Source: Acanthaster planci (lineage: Eukaryota; Echinodermata; Asteroidea; Valvatida; Acanthasteridae). Taken from it: a stretch of DNA of 64,000 nt. The position numbers were made by a program, and so were the translations under genes. The stretch spans positions 1,222,412-1,286,411 of the forward strand of contig NW_019091409.1 of the NCBI RefSeq assembly GCF_001949145.1, read 5' to 3'. The notes under the pieces were generated by a model. That model ran no database searches. It had not been told where the DNA came from and was given only the letters and a program-made list of their open reading frames with translations. Of the stretch, positions 45,501 through 55,150 are shown piece by piece (the stretch's first letter is position 1; each line of letters begins with the position of its first letter).

Positions 45501-48500
45501 TTACTGTGGATTTTGAGGCAGGCTATGTCGGACATCGTTGGGACACTTCTTTCCGCGGATGGAGATCATAATTTTTTTGAACAAAATACAAACAAATAAA
45601 GTTCACGCATATAACCTGATAACTAAAAACTGATTTGACAACATTACTCTATTGATGTGTTAATTATTCACTTACATTTCTTCGACTAACCTCATTTTGC
45701 TTGTCACAGCCAATCAGAAGTTCCTTCTACTACTCCTTCTACTGTGCACAGACAAATTAAAGGGGATGGGTTAAACCAATGTAATATATGAACCCAGTTG
45801 CATACAATTTGAAACAAATTCTGAAAAATTGATTTTTACAAAAAAAATAAATACGATCAGATTTGAAAGAAAATACGTCCACGGTCTTTCCATTTTAAAA
45901 CAACTTGTCCAGTTTATCCGAAGTGTACTAAGACGCCAAAAAATAATAAGGCCTAGAAACTCTTATTTTGCAGGCTGTTTTAAACAATAATGGTATAAAG
46001 ACATTTTAGACTTACAGTTAAATTGTCTTGATATTTCTCGGGCTTTCGAAAGTAATTAGTACGGATGCTTAAAGTGACCATCTGCGTTTTTATGTTTCCA
46101 AGATATTTTGTGTGTTCTCATATTTCGGACGTGATTCCCATAGAGTATGATCGGGGAAAACATCTGTTCCAGATATGATATCACAGGAAAGACGTCTTTC
46201 TGCAGTAGAATATAACNAAAAAGACGTCATTCCCAGATACAGTATCACTGACAGATGTCTTTCTTAGATAGAATATCACGGAAAGATGTCTTTCCTAGAA
46301 ATGACATCGGGGAAAAACGTCTTTCTGAGAAATGACATCAGTGAAAGACGTCAAAAAGATCTCCCCATACCGTCTTTCCAAGATAATATATGTGAGCGTA
46401 CATCTTGGAAGCGTGGAAAGGCCGATGATCACTTTAAGCTTCCGTAAATCATTAATCTTGCAGACATCCTTATTTATCACTGAATGAAGAACCAAAGTAG
46501 TTTATAACACATGCAAGTATACTTACAGAAATACTTGAAATATCTTTTCCTGTAGTCACCCAACGATCGTATGTGGCGTAAGAATCGACAATCAACCTCC
46601 TTTTCCTTCTGTAAAGGAATCGACATGAACAGAAACTACGGCCACGAATGGGGTAATCTTATTTCCTGATTGAAAAAGAGGCCGAACGGTCATTTGTGAA
46701 CAAATCCAAGAGAACTGTTTTGGGCGAATGAGTTTGAGGCAAGATGTATTAGCCTTGCTTTATTTACAAACGCTGACCCCCGTTTCGTGTGGATGGAAAT
46801 TTTTGTACAAATTTAACCGATAGATTTCCCTACACATCTGCCCCATGAGAAATATACACATGAAGCAAGATAGAGACGGAGAGAACCCCCCCCCCGTGTT
46901 GGTCATTGTTTCACTATAATCTGACGAATTCTTTTCGGACGTCTAGTGCGGAGGGGGGTGTTTGGTTAACAATAGTGTAGAGTATGTGAAGTGATTGGAT
47001 ATGTTGGGGGTAGCCCTCCGTCTCATTTTTCTGGATATAGACGTATAGACCTTTTTCACCCACGTGACTGGATTGCGCTAAATGTAAACAACACCACCAG
47101 TGCGGACTGCCTTGGCTACAGTGATCGCATTATATTCCTACGGGCAGCTTCAACCACGTACAAGCGCACGAGCGAACTCTGCATGCTTGACTAATTTATC
47201 TTGAATAAGTAGATTACCATTACAACACTATTCACTCATTACCGTCACAACATCTACATCGCAGCCCAGCACGATTGTGACATCACAGGAAAGAGGTCTA
47301 TCCGAGTACCCGGCTCGTGGGTGTGACGGCAATTCAGTTTAAACCACGCCCAATGCACTTCAAATAGCACGTATGTTCATGCCCCTCGCTTAGTTCGTGC
47401 GCATGCGTACTGAATGCCACTGTAGCCAGAAGCCAGTAAAATGGCTCTTGACTCGGACAGGTCGATCAACATCAAGCTCAGAAAAAGTTGTTTGCACCTT
47501 TTTTAAATACCGATTAGTATTTCAACATTCAAAGTCCCTTTTGATAACTTGCACGTAAAATTTAAAAAAATCCTTTTTCGGCCAAATTTTTGCCCGTCTT
47601 ATCTACGTACCTCCAAAGTAACAGAGTCGGAAGTTGGAAGTGAAGCCAACATTTTAGAGGGGAGTTTTTTCAGTTTTGCTGAGTTTTCCCTGACATTTCT
47701 CTACTTGTGATAATAATAATAATTATAACAGGTTTGCCCTTACCCAACGTATATATACGTTGGGTAAGGGCAAACCTGTTATAATTAACATCTCCCCAAC
47801 GCAAAAAATACATCTTGAAAATAATAATAATAATATTAATAACACAGTTTTTATATAGCGCATCACACCAAAGTCTTGATGCGCTTCACAAGAAACAACA
47901 ATTAAAAGCAATTAATGGAACAGGTAAGTTTTAAGGACTGCTTTAAATTCATTTTCGAATAGTGAGGAATATCATGAACGCTCTAATGAGAAAGTATAAT
48001 GCAAGAAGGAAACCGTAGGGATGAGAACGGAAAGTTTTTGATTGGGCCTTTTAGTCGGGCAATTTGACGTCGTTGTACGTATTAGTGCAATACAGTAAAG
48101 TCTACTCGTATCGAAACGCACTCGTCCCCAGGTGTGGGTGCGTGTACGTGTATACCATGCCCCAAATCGTGACATCTCATTTTTGACCGCTGTCCGGTCA
48201 TGTCGGACTCAGTGCGGATATTTGAATCTGCATGAAAAACGAACCGCATTTCAGACAAATGGCTCTCGATCTTGAAGAAATGAACTGATGGATACAAACG
48301 ATTCATCAGGCTTCCAGACAGTATCACCGATGACCCGAGGGGAATTCGACAAGAGTGTGAAAATTGGGCACTTAAGTAAGTTGAAAAACACGGAAAATGA
48401 TAAAAATAGATCCGAAGTAAAAAAAGAGTTTCTAGTCTTTTATGTGGCATCAAACTTATTTCAAGGTAAACCCGGCAAAATTATGAAAATTTGACACAAA

Positions 48501-51500
48501 ATTAGCTAAAAAACGATAATTTTTCATAATTATCCTTTGTCGTAATATTGACGTTTTTCCACTTTGATTTGTTTCAGAAGCTATTATATATCACCATTTG
48601 ATAGATTCTTGGCAATTTATTCACACACGAGGTCTTCAAGGGAAATGGAAAGACACATCCCTCACCCATATGTGTCGTCTGCTAGACTATCAGTTTTCAG
48701 GCTGACGACAATATGTTGCTATTGCGCATGCGCGAATTCACAAACAAAACGCACGCACAGTCTATGGGGACCGAACATACGTGATAGAGAGACGTGCGCT
48801 GATCGCCGTTTACATGGAACCATGGAACCGGTTAACGCGCAACTTAAGCGATCGTCCGATAGGAGCCTGCAAATCGTGGCACGTCCGTGTGTATGACAAA
48901 GTCATTCACGAACAGGATAGGGAAAGTGGTATTTCCATTTAGGCCTAGTTGTACATGCATTTTATTATTCAGTACATTGATAGGTACATGTACAATTTTC
49001 AAATACAAGTAGTTTGAGTTATTCTTGCAGTTGCATTCAAAGACTGTACGTCATTTAAACAATTTCTGCGTCCCAGTTAAAGGATTTTTCTTGACGGAAT
49101 ATTTCGATTTTCCTACCAAACTTATACAGTTACAAAAAATGGTTCAATACATTTGTGGCGGGTGTGTCTCTACACCAAAACTTAACAGAGTAACAGTATG
49201 GGAGAAAGATTTAAATATTCTCTGAAAAGGGGGTTCCTTTTGGGGCAGGGAGTGTGTATGTGGATTTTAAGCCTTTTGTGGGGATACAGGTCCCTAAAGG
49301 TCCTTAGAATATGGCCTTGGCGTGTGAGCGGCCGATTGAAAATGTACAGGGTATGACTTTGGTGATCTTATTCTCTCATATTTTCTGGCTGTGTTCGGTT
49401 TTTCTTCAGAAAATCTCATGAAATCGTTTTGCTATTAGTTTCAAATTTAAGTGGAATTTTTAAAACTCTGTAAAAAGAATTCATAATCGTAATATTACCT
49501 GGGAGCTGTGCGCACGAGATCGCCGTTTCTTAGTATCTCTTTTATCGTAACTATATAAACTATATTCTTGAAGCCAACCTGTGCATTAAATTTGTTAAAA
49601 CACGCACTGATGTTTATCGTACATGTACCGGTACTGTACCCATTTGGTACGCTGCTTTCTGCACTTGGGAAATCTGAAGAACCAGATTTCTTTCTCTTTG
49701 GAATCTGCACTTTGTCTTGTACAACCCCACACACAAAAACTGGACATACCGTTTCTTTCAGTAGTACTATGTACATGTACATTGAACATCTGTACGTCTT
49801 TTGACAAATGCACAGGTTGGCTCTAGAATGTAAAATATACTACTTATGATGGGAGGGGCCATACGAAGAAACGGCGATCTCGTGCGCACAGCTCCCAGGA
49901 AAAACAACGACTATGAAGTCTTTTTACAGAGCACTAAAAATACCACTTAAATTAGAAACTAATTTAAAAAACGATTCAATGAAATTTTCTGAAGAAAAAA
50001 CTAAACCAAGCCAGAAAACCTGAGAGAAAATGATCACCAAAGTCGCACCCCTGTACATTTTCAATGGACCGCTCACACTTCTTGCCGCCAAAGCCATTTG
50101 TAAGCTTGCGTACATAATTATGAGTTATTAATGAAGAGGTTGCTCAGAGTTGTTCAAGTCAAACATGTGCTGAAAGCGCAAGCCATGCCAAAGAATCTTC
50201 ATAAATTGGGAAGGACTTCCAGCCAGTACTTGGAGTGTTATTACATGTATTAGTTATTAGTTATTAACAATAACTGTGTTAACTTTCCAAGGTGGGTCTG
50301 GTTCCTCTAGCAACCCCTGCAGTGAAGTTTATAGTGGAGAATACGCATATCATGCGAAGGAACTCAAAATGGTCACGGACTGGCTGCTCAACCTGAAGAA
50401 AAGTCAGACCTTTATGATCCACGTGGATGTCCACAGCTTCAGCCAGTATTGGGTCTATCCTTACAGCTACACTTACAGTCAATATGATAGGACCAGAGAT
50501 CATGATGACCTGGTGGGTATATCAAAGCACAGGGTGGGATTGCATGATGGTGGTTCAGTGGTGTATGGATCGAGTGTAACCATAGAGGAACGACACAGGA
50601 GAATTCTCAACTGCCCGGGCTGTAACATCTGGCCAATTACCGCTTTCCGGCATACCTGGTACATGTATGTCCATAGAGCGCAGCGAACGCTTGCTACGCG
50701 CGCATCTTGTTTCACAACCATGAAACCCCTTTGTACCCGATGATCACCGTCGCAATTGTCGCTGGTAATCTACATCCTTAAAATTTTGTGAACTGAGGTA
50801 TGGGAAATTGAATATTCATTCATTTGTCATGACAACATCAGATTTAATGCATGCGCAGTTTCTTGCGTTAGTTTTATTTGAATCATTTTTATTATGGCAG
50901 TTGCACAAAAGCGTACTTTATGAGATTCCATGATCACTCCCTGTGTTGAAATACTGCATTTTGTTACTTATGAACTTAGCTGTCCAGTAAAAGTCAACAT
51001 TTTGTTGGCCAGTGTTTGCCAATTTTGTACCAAGACTTTGAAAACTGATGTATTGGAGGGAGTAGAATAAAATGACCAACCTTGCATGGATAATGAATGG
51101 AACAGTGTATCAAATTTTAAAAACTATTATTAAAGATGGCAAAAGTGGGTCTAATATCAGGGATTTTTCCGTATTTCCTGGTCACAGCAATAATTTGTAT
51201 TTAATTGCAAGCAAAAAACTACAAATATTGCTAAGATGTTACTCGCCCCGCTTGTCCCACTAAGATGCAGGCGGTAATCAGGCATTTTTGGGATGTTTTC
51301 TATTATTCGGTCGATTCGGCGGCCATCATTGAACACTCTGAAGTACCAGAGTTGCTCCTTCTGTGCCCTTCCTCTTTGGTATAAACGATAATTAGCACAC
51401 ACGTCGGACTTCTGTGAGGGTGGGTGGATTTAAAGCCTACCTACTAGTCCGAGTTACTTGGACCCAACAAATCGCCATAAAAAAATGTCCAAATGTTTTT

Positions 51501-53228
51501 TTAAAAAGGCTATTTGTAGGGTCAAACTTACTTGGACTAAGAATACGTACTTTTACGATCCAGACGAGACCTGCTACTTTCTCAGAAAATTTGTAGGCCC
51601 CAGATGTACACCTTTGTACGCATTTACTTGTAGCAAGCTTTCGGGAGATTGGATTCCGATATTTTTTCTGGGGCTTCCGATTTCGGTCATATCAATTTGC
51701 CCTTTCATTATAATAGCAGACTGATTACAATTTATTTGCTTGTCCATAAAGCTTTGGTTATTTCATGGTACTCAGAACAACAAACAGAACAGTCTCACTC
51801 TGACCAAATCTTTGAAGTCTTTTATAGACCGACATGGGTGATTCAAATAACACAGCCAGAGGACTTGCAATATTTTTTTACTGCTTCACTTCACAGGAAC
51901 GGGTGGCCAAGGCTGCGACACAGGCACTGACAGCAGTGCATGGCAAAAAATACAAAACAATGACATCTGGAGACTGGTGTAAGTACATGTACTTCCGAAA
52001 ACGAGTGATAAACGCATCTTGAAATTCTGCCCTTATACTGGTTTGATTCATAACATGATGGAATGCAAAGAATAAGTGCAAAAATTGGGAAAGACTAAAG
52101 CCAGTTAATTAACTGGCCTTGCCTATCATTTCGCAAACACTCTCAATCTGAATTGGTTTTTTAAAGCAAAGTTTGAACTAAACACGCTGAATGTAGAATT
52201 ACAATGAAAAAGAACAAAGTGTAACTGGTGGGAAACTGAACGATGCAACAATTTTAACTGACGAAGATGGGTTTGCAGTCTAAACTCTGTTTGACACTGA
52301 TGCATGCAACCAGGTCATTCTACTGAAAGGAAGACACAAATTTCTATTTTGCTTTGAAAATGATTTTTTTCATGATTTATGTTCAAAAAGTCGTATCTTC
52401 TTTTAGTGCTCCCTGATCACCACTTCCCAGGTTATATCGTGTAATTGGGGTGTGATCCCTGGCCACATGGTGTTTCACTGAGGTTTAATGGTTTCTGGCT
52501 AGCGTCGCCCGAACAGAGATATTGACAAATGGGAAGAGCCACCAACATTGGGCTGGGTAGCTCACTTGGTAGAGCACTGGTACGGGGTTCCCGAAGCTGC
52601 GGGTTCAAATTCCCTTCCAGTCAATTTCTTTGTTCATCTTCATATTCATTCATAAGCACCTACTCAGTTACCCTATATGATTTGTTTCATTAATTTCTTT
52701 GAAAATGTTTAAAAAGGCAAGTCTTATCTTGAGGGCAAGGTCATATTTTTTACTTTTCACTGATGAAAACCCTGGCATCGAGATAAGACTCCCTCAGTTT
52801 GTAACTAACTCTAATTCACCCAAATCCTTCAAAATCCACTAGGATATGAGGTTTTTGAGGGATTGAGGAAGGTAGAGACAAGCCACTACTTTCTGTCACA
52901 GGACTCGATGCAACTTGAAAATTAAAACCACACAAATGTGTGGTAGTGGAGGATTGCGAAGAATTAAGGGAAAGTGCTGATCGAATCGCTAGGGCGCTTA
53001 GGTTAATCAACTTTGTATCCCCAAAATTTGTGTTCGACAGACCCGGCAGCTGGAGCGAGTGAGGACTTTGGATACGAGATCTTAGGGGCCAAATACTCCT
53101 ACACTGTGGAAATGCGGGACACAGGATATTATGGGTTTGAGCTGCCTGAGAATCAGATCAAACCTTGTGGAGAAGAAACCTACGCTGGGTTCAAAGAGTT
53201 GTTCCGACAGGTCCTGAGAGAGGTTTAA
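30514..53228 (+). CDS. Preprocarboxypeptidase A/B copy 2 (M14A), intact, 427 aa
   Basis: Ten exons: 30514-30572, 39849-39930, 40347-40574, 43713-43823, 43959-44057, 44367-44483, 46556-46652, 50292-50512, 51897-51978, 53041-53228; all borders are GT-AG and the frame is open throughout. Secreted zinc exopeptidase zymogen that removes C-terminal residues from peptides, probably in the gut lumen. Signal peptide is residues 1 to about 15 ([15 protein letters not shown]). The propeptide runs to about Arg107, and mature enzyme begins near ASFDYNVYH. Zinc ligands are His177 and Glu180 (IHAREW) and His312 (VDVHSFSQ). Other landmarks: MWRKNR, MNRNYG, Cys pair in FCKG and NPCSE, Tyr366, catalytic Glu389 (VEMRDTG). 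Glu373 occupies the position of bovine CPA Ile255/CPB Asp255, suggesting preference for basic residues. Phe314 replaces the usual Tyr198. Intron 1 (9.3 kb) is swollen by insertions. Confidence 0.92.
30797..31409 (+). pseudogene. LINE ORF1 (coiled-coil RNA-binding protein), frameshifted
   Basis: The first frame (30797-31273) is charged and predicted coiled coil from about residue 95 ([20 protein letters not shown], then [18 protein letters not shown]). It then shifts to the frame of 31222-31404, which reads [20 protein letters not shown] and RIERAHRDG, the RNA-recognition block typical of L1/Tx1 ORF1 proteins. The shift lies near 31220. ORF1 proteins bind the element RNA as trimers; this copy is broken. 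Confidence 0.75.
32100..32723 (+). pseudogene. LINE ORF2 apurinic endonuclease domain
   Basis: Starts [20 protein letters not shown], a standard start of the LINE endonuclease with the catalytic Asn, then CLQDVHF (catalytic Glu position is Asp here, where most LINEs have ET or EH), [19 protein letters not shown] (catalytic Asp-x-Asn) and YNWRQH with SRLDFF. The usual SRIDxxL motif ends at a frameshift after 32723. The nuclease nicks target DNA to prime reverse transcription. Confidence 0.8.
32968..33958. other. Assembly gap (991 N) inside LINE ORF2
   Basis: Run of undetermined bases that replaces most of the reverse-transcriptase core. Open frames through it are artefacts. Confidence 1.
33959..35460 (+). 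pseudogene. LINE ORF2 C-terminal half (RT thumb and Cys/His knuckle)
   Basis: After the gap the frame reads [45 protein letters not shown] and FNLIWKG, blocks found just after the RT active site in L1-type ORF2. A stop at 34346-34348 and further stops interrupt it. From 34588 the frame is open to 35460 and includes [18 protein letters not shown], the CX2C...H...C knuckle near the ORF2 C-terminus. Confidence 0.8.
36247..36315. mobile_element. Short MITE, ATGTGCTTGGC family (copy B)
   Basis: Bounded by ATGTGCTTGGC and the inverted GCCAAGCACGT; related to the element at 3362-3470. About 69 bp and non-coding, in intron 1 of copy 2. Confidence 0.65.
36570..39779. mobile_element. 3.2-kb unclassified insertion in intron 1 of copy 2
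   Basis: Intron 1 of copy 3 reads straight across at about 60480, whereas copy 2 is interrupted here for 3,210 bp. A 5-bp direct repeat TATGC flanks the insert (36565-36569 and 39780-39784). Ends CACAGTGCTTTAAAACCC and, inverted, CCCTATGCTGTATTAAAGAC are weakly alike, suggesting imperfect terminal inverted repeats. Inside is a tandem duplication of about 136 bp (37081 and 37217 starts, sharing AAATTCTCATGAGGTA and GCACATTGTTTTCTG). I find no transposase. Confidence 0.55.
41124..42134. mobile_element. CACGTATGTTC-ended element, copy A
   Basis: 1,011 bp bounded by CACGTATGTTC (41124-41134) and GAACATACGTG (42124-42134). Its interior is the reverse complement of 47368-48783. Both copies have open frames of 100-166 codons, but the proteins resemble nothing and do not stay in the same frame, so I treat it as non-autonomous. 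Confidence 0.7.
42233..42347. mobile_element. 115-bp MITE with perfect 22-bp inverted ends
   Basis: Bounded by ACTAGCGGCCATTTTACCAA(GC) and its exact inverted copy. It is nested in the loop of the 2.4-kb inverted-repeat element. Non-coding. Confidence 0.8.
44525..44662. mobile_element. 138-bp foldback element in intron 6 of copy 2
   Basis: Ends AGTGCGCCTCCAAGAGTTTG and its inverted partner are near perfect, and internal AAATCTGTCGACCC pairs with GGGTCGACAGATTT, so nearly the whole element can fold into one hairpin. The equivalent introns of copies 1 and 3 lack it. Confidence 0.8.
46150..46350. repeat. Minisatellite with palindromic GAAAGACGTCTTTC core
   Basis: Five to six degenerate units of about 35-40 bp, each built around ATATCAC-GGAAAGACGTCTTTCC-like sequence and an AGAAATGACATC-like spacer. 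One base is undetermined (46217). It lies in intron 6 of copy 2. Confidence 0.7.
47368..48783. mobile_element. CACGTATGTTC-ended element, copy B
   Basis: Bounded by CACGTATGTTC (47368-47378) and GAACATACGTG (48773-48783), with a possible 4-bp target duplication ATAG (47364-47367 and 48784-48787). It is inverted relative to copy A and longer because a palindrome and a SINE-type repeat (about 47721-47940) inserted into it. A single CACGTATGTTC end also occurs at 45427-45437. It lies in intron 7 of copy 2. Confidence 0.7.
47721..47786. repeat. Perfect 66-bp palindrome
   Basis: Each half is 33 bp; the centre is at 47753/47754 within ACGTATATATACGT, flanked by AACAGGTTTGCCCTTACCCA and its complement. 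It can extrude as a cruciform. It continues rightward into the SINE-type repeat (47754-47815, ACATCTCCCCAACGCAAAA), so it looks like a head-to-head terminus of that family. Beyond it lies a (AAT)n tract and a TTTATATAGCGC tail common to many LINE 3' ends. Confidence 0.85.
49310..50098. mobile_element. 0.8-kb element with long inverted repeats, intron 7 of copy 2
   Basis: Arms of about 220 bp (49310-49540 and 49865-50098) match in inverted orientation, for example GTGTGAGCGG, GAAAATGTACAGG, GGGAGCTGTGCGCACGAGAT. The centre has no convincing gene although short frames are open on both strands. Intron 7 of copy 1 lacks it. Confidence 0.8.
52550..52700 (+). repeat. tRNA-derived SINE (second family, copy B)
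   Basis: Head at 52550-52622 with GGCTGG/CCAGTC acceptor pairing, GTAGCTCACTTGGTAGAGCA D-arm and B box GGGTTCAAATTCC; the anticodon stem does not pair, so it is not a tRNA gene. The tail shares TTTGTTCAT, ATAAGCACCTA and GATTTGTTTCAT with 9819-9958. A small inverted repeat (AGTCTTATCT against AGATAAGACT) follows at 52716-52788. Confidence 0.7.
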
Positions 53229-53305
53229 GCATAACTTAGAGGGGTTGGAACAGGAACTGACAGTAAAGAAAAGATTATTATAAAATAATCGAGAAAATGT
53301 TATTA

Positions 53306-53311
53306 AATAAA
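53306..53311 (+). terminator. Candidate poly(A) signal of copy 2
   Basis: AATAAA 78 bp after the TAA stop of copy 2. It is the first such hexamer downstream and is at a plausible distance; no cDNA evidence is available here. Confidence 0.5.
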
Positions 53312-53362
53312 AAAAGTAAACGATACAGTTTGAAAGCAACACTACTGTAATACTAATGCAAT

Positions 53363-53803
53363 GGAACGCCGCTATAACGAACACGACTGGGTCCACGCTA
53401 AATGTTCAGTACCTCGGTCGTCAGGTATAGCGAAATCAACTGCCGAACATTTCGTTACCATGTTAATTAAATAGCGCCTTCTCTTGTCTAACTGAAGTGC
53501 ACTCTCTTGTGAAACTATAATTCGCTGTTTTCGTGATGTTTTGCCGTTGCGTTAACGTTTGAAGTTTCTAGAAATGTATCTGTTAATTATTTTTGTTTTT
53601 TATTAAATCTTGAATTTAAATGATATTTAGTTTATTCTACAAGTCGTGAAGCTACCGCTCAGGATCGATATCTGATTCATGCTGTGGCGCATTTGCAAAT
53701 GCATAATGTTCGGTAAGTTTTGTTTACAAAATATTGGGTGCCAAGGACGATGTTCGGTACAGTCGAATGTTCGGTACAGCGGTGTTTGGTATAGCGACGT
53801 TCC
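53363..53803. mobile_element. 441-bp MITE with GGAACGYCGCTATA ends
   Basis: Ends GGAACGCCGCTATAACGAAC and, inverted, GGAACGTCGCTATACCAAAC. Internal repeats of TGTTCGGTA and related words recur near both ends. It interrupts sequence that is homologous to 11000-11180 downstream of copy 1, so it came after the duplication. Non-coding. Confidence 0.75.
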
Positions 53804-55150
53804 ACATAAATGATTGACGGTCACAAAGAAGAATGTAAAACCTTTAAATAAACCCTTCTAATTATGGAGGAATCTTGTGAAACAGTATCCATCAAAAGGA
53901 AAGTGACAGAAAGTAAGAAAAGATTCTCAAAAGAAAATAAGGGAAAGTGTCCTACGGGTTTACGGAATGGTAATGGGTATTGTGAGTAAATACGAAGAAA
54001 CCTAAAAGCACTCTGACAAAAACTCAGTGCTGACATTTAGACTTGGACCGCGCAAGCCGATGTAGCGAACCCTTTTATTTTAAACAGGAGGCCTTGTTGC
54101 ATTTTTCTTCCAAATTTACCTGTAAGATGTTTGAAAACTTTTAAATGAAAACTGTCAATAGAGGGGCACATAGTCAAGACAGGTAATATGTTCACGGTAC
54201 ATGTAATTCATTGTGAAAGTGTTCTGCGTTTATAAAACAGGGCACAAGAACTCACAGGGTGACATGATGCCTCCATTCTTCTCGGCAAATTTATTCAAAA
54301 ATGACGAAAAAAAAACGTTTTCCCTCGGACAGTATATCACTAACTTTATTCACTTTTTTGCTGCATACAACAAAAACAAACAGAATTCACTTTTCTGATT
54401 TTAATTATCTTAAACAATGTCACCTTGCACATTTAACTGTAGAATCAAATGAAACTGAATTAACTGAAGATATGATTGTAGACCACAGTGTCGGTTATTG
54501 AATGACACATGTTCACTCAACTCTGCAGTGACGTTAAATGAATGTCGATCTGAGCTTAAGAATAAACAGAACATTGTATGGGCAAGTATGCAAATAAGCT
54601 TTTCGTTTGGTTGGTATATTCAATTTGTGTCATCGAAAGGGGGAAATGGGCGCTATGTGCATGAAAAGGAGCCTGTTTTGTAACAAGAGAATGGTGAAAT
54701 TTCAGGCTTTTCATGGTGAAAGACAGCAATAGGTGGAAAGGCTTGCAGTAGCACCATGCGAAGGAATATATCTCTCTTATGAGTATGTGTGGTTCTGAAA
54801 AGAACCGGGAGTATGCTCAACGTTTCGGACTGCGTGCTCAGTCTGTCGTCAGGAGAGAAAGGTGATTTTTTAATCCATTTAAATTCCCTTCCTTCAAAGG
54901 CATGTAAAAAGCACTTTAAAATATAGCCTACCCATATGAAAAGCAATGAGAGGCTACACGAAATAATTACCAAACTTTTGGCCCTTCCCCCAAATAGGAT
55001 TTTGGATATACCCTAGTTAGCGCTCTATGGAACATCTACACTTCCATACACAACGTGCCACAGAGTTCCCTTTGGGATACATGCCAGAACTTACTTGTGT
55101 CCAGAACTGAAAAAAGAGAGTATATGCTCTGCTACAATCAGTGGCAGAAA
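53804..55150. other. Spacer after copy 2, no gene seen
   Basis: About 53870-53960 matches 11100-11180. Around 54690-54860 lies a Penelope-type 3' tail (GGTTCTGAAAAGAACCGGGA then CAACGTTTCGGACTGCG), inverted relative to the related sequence at 18335-18460. I find no coding region. Confidence 0.5.
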
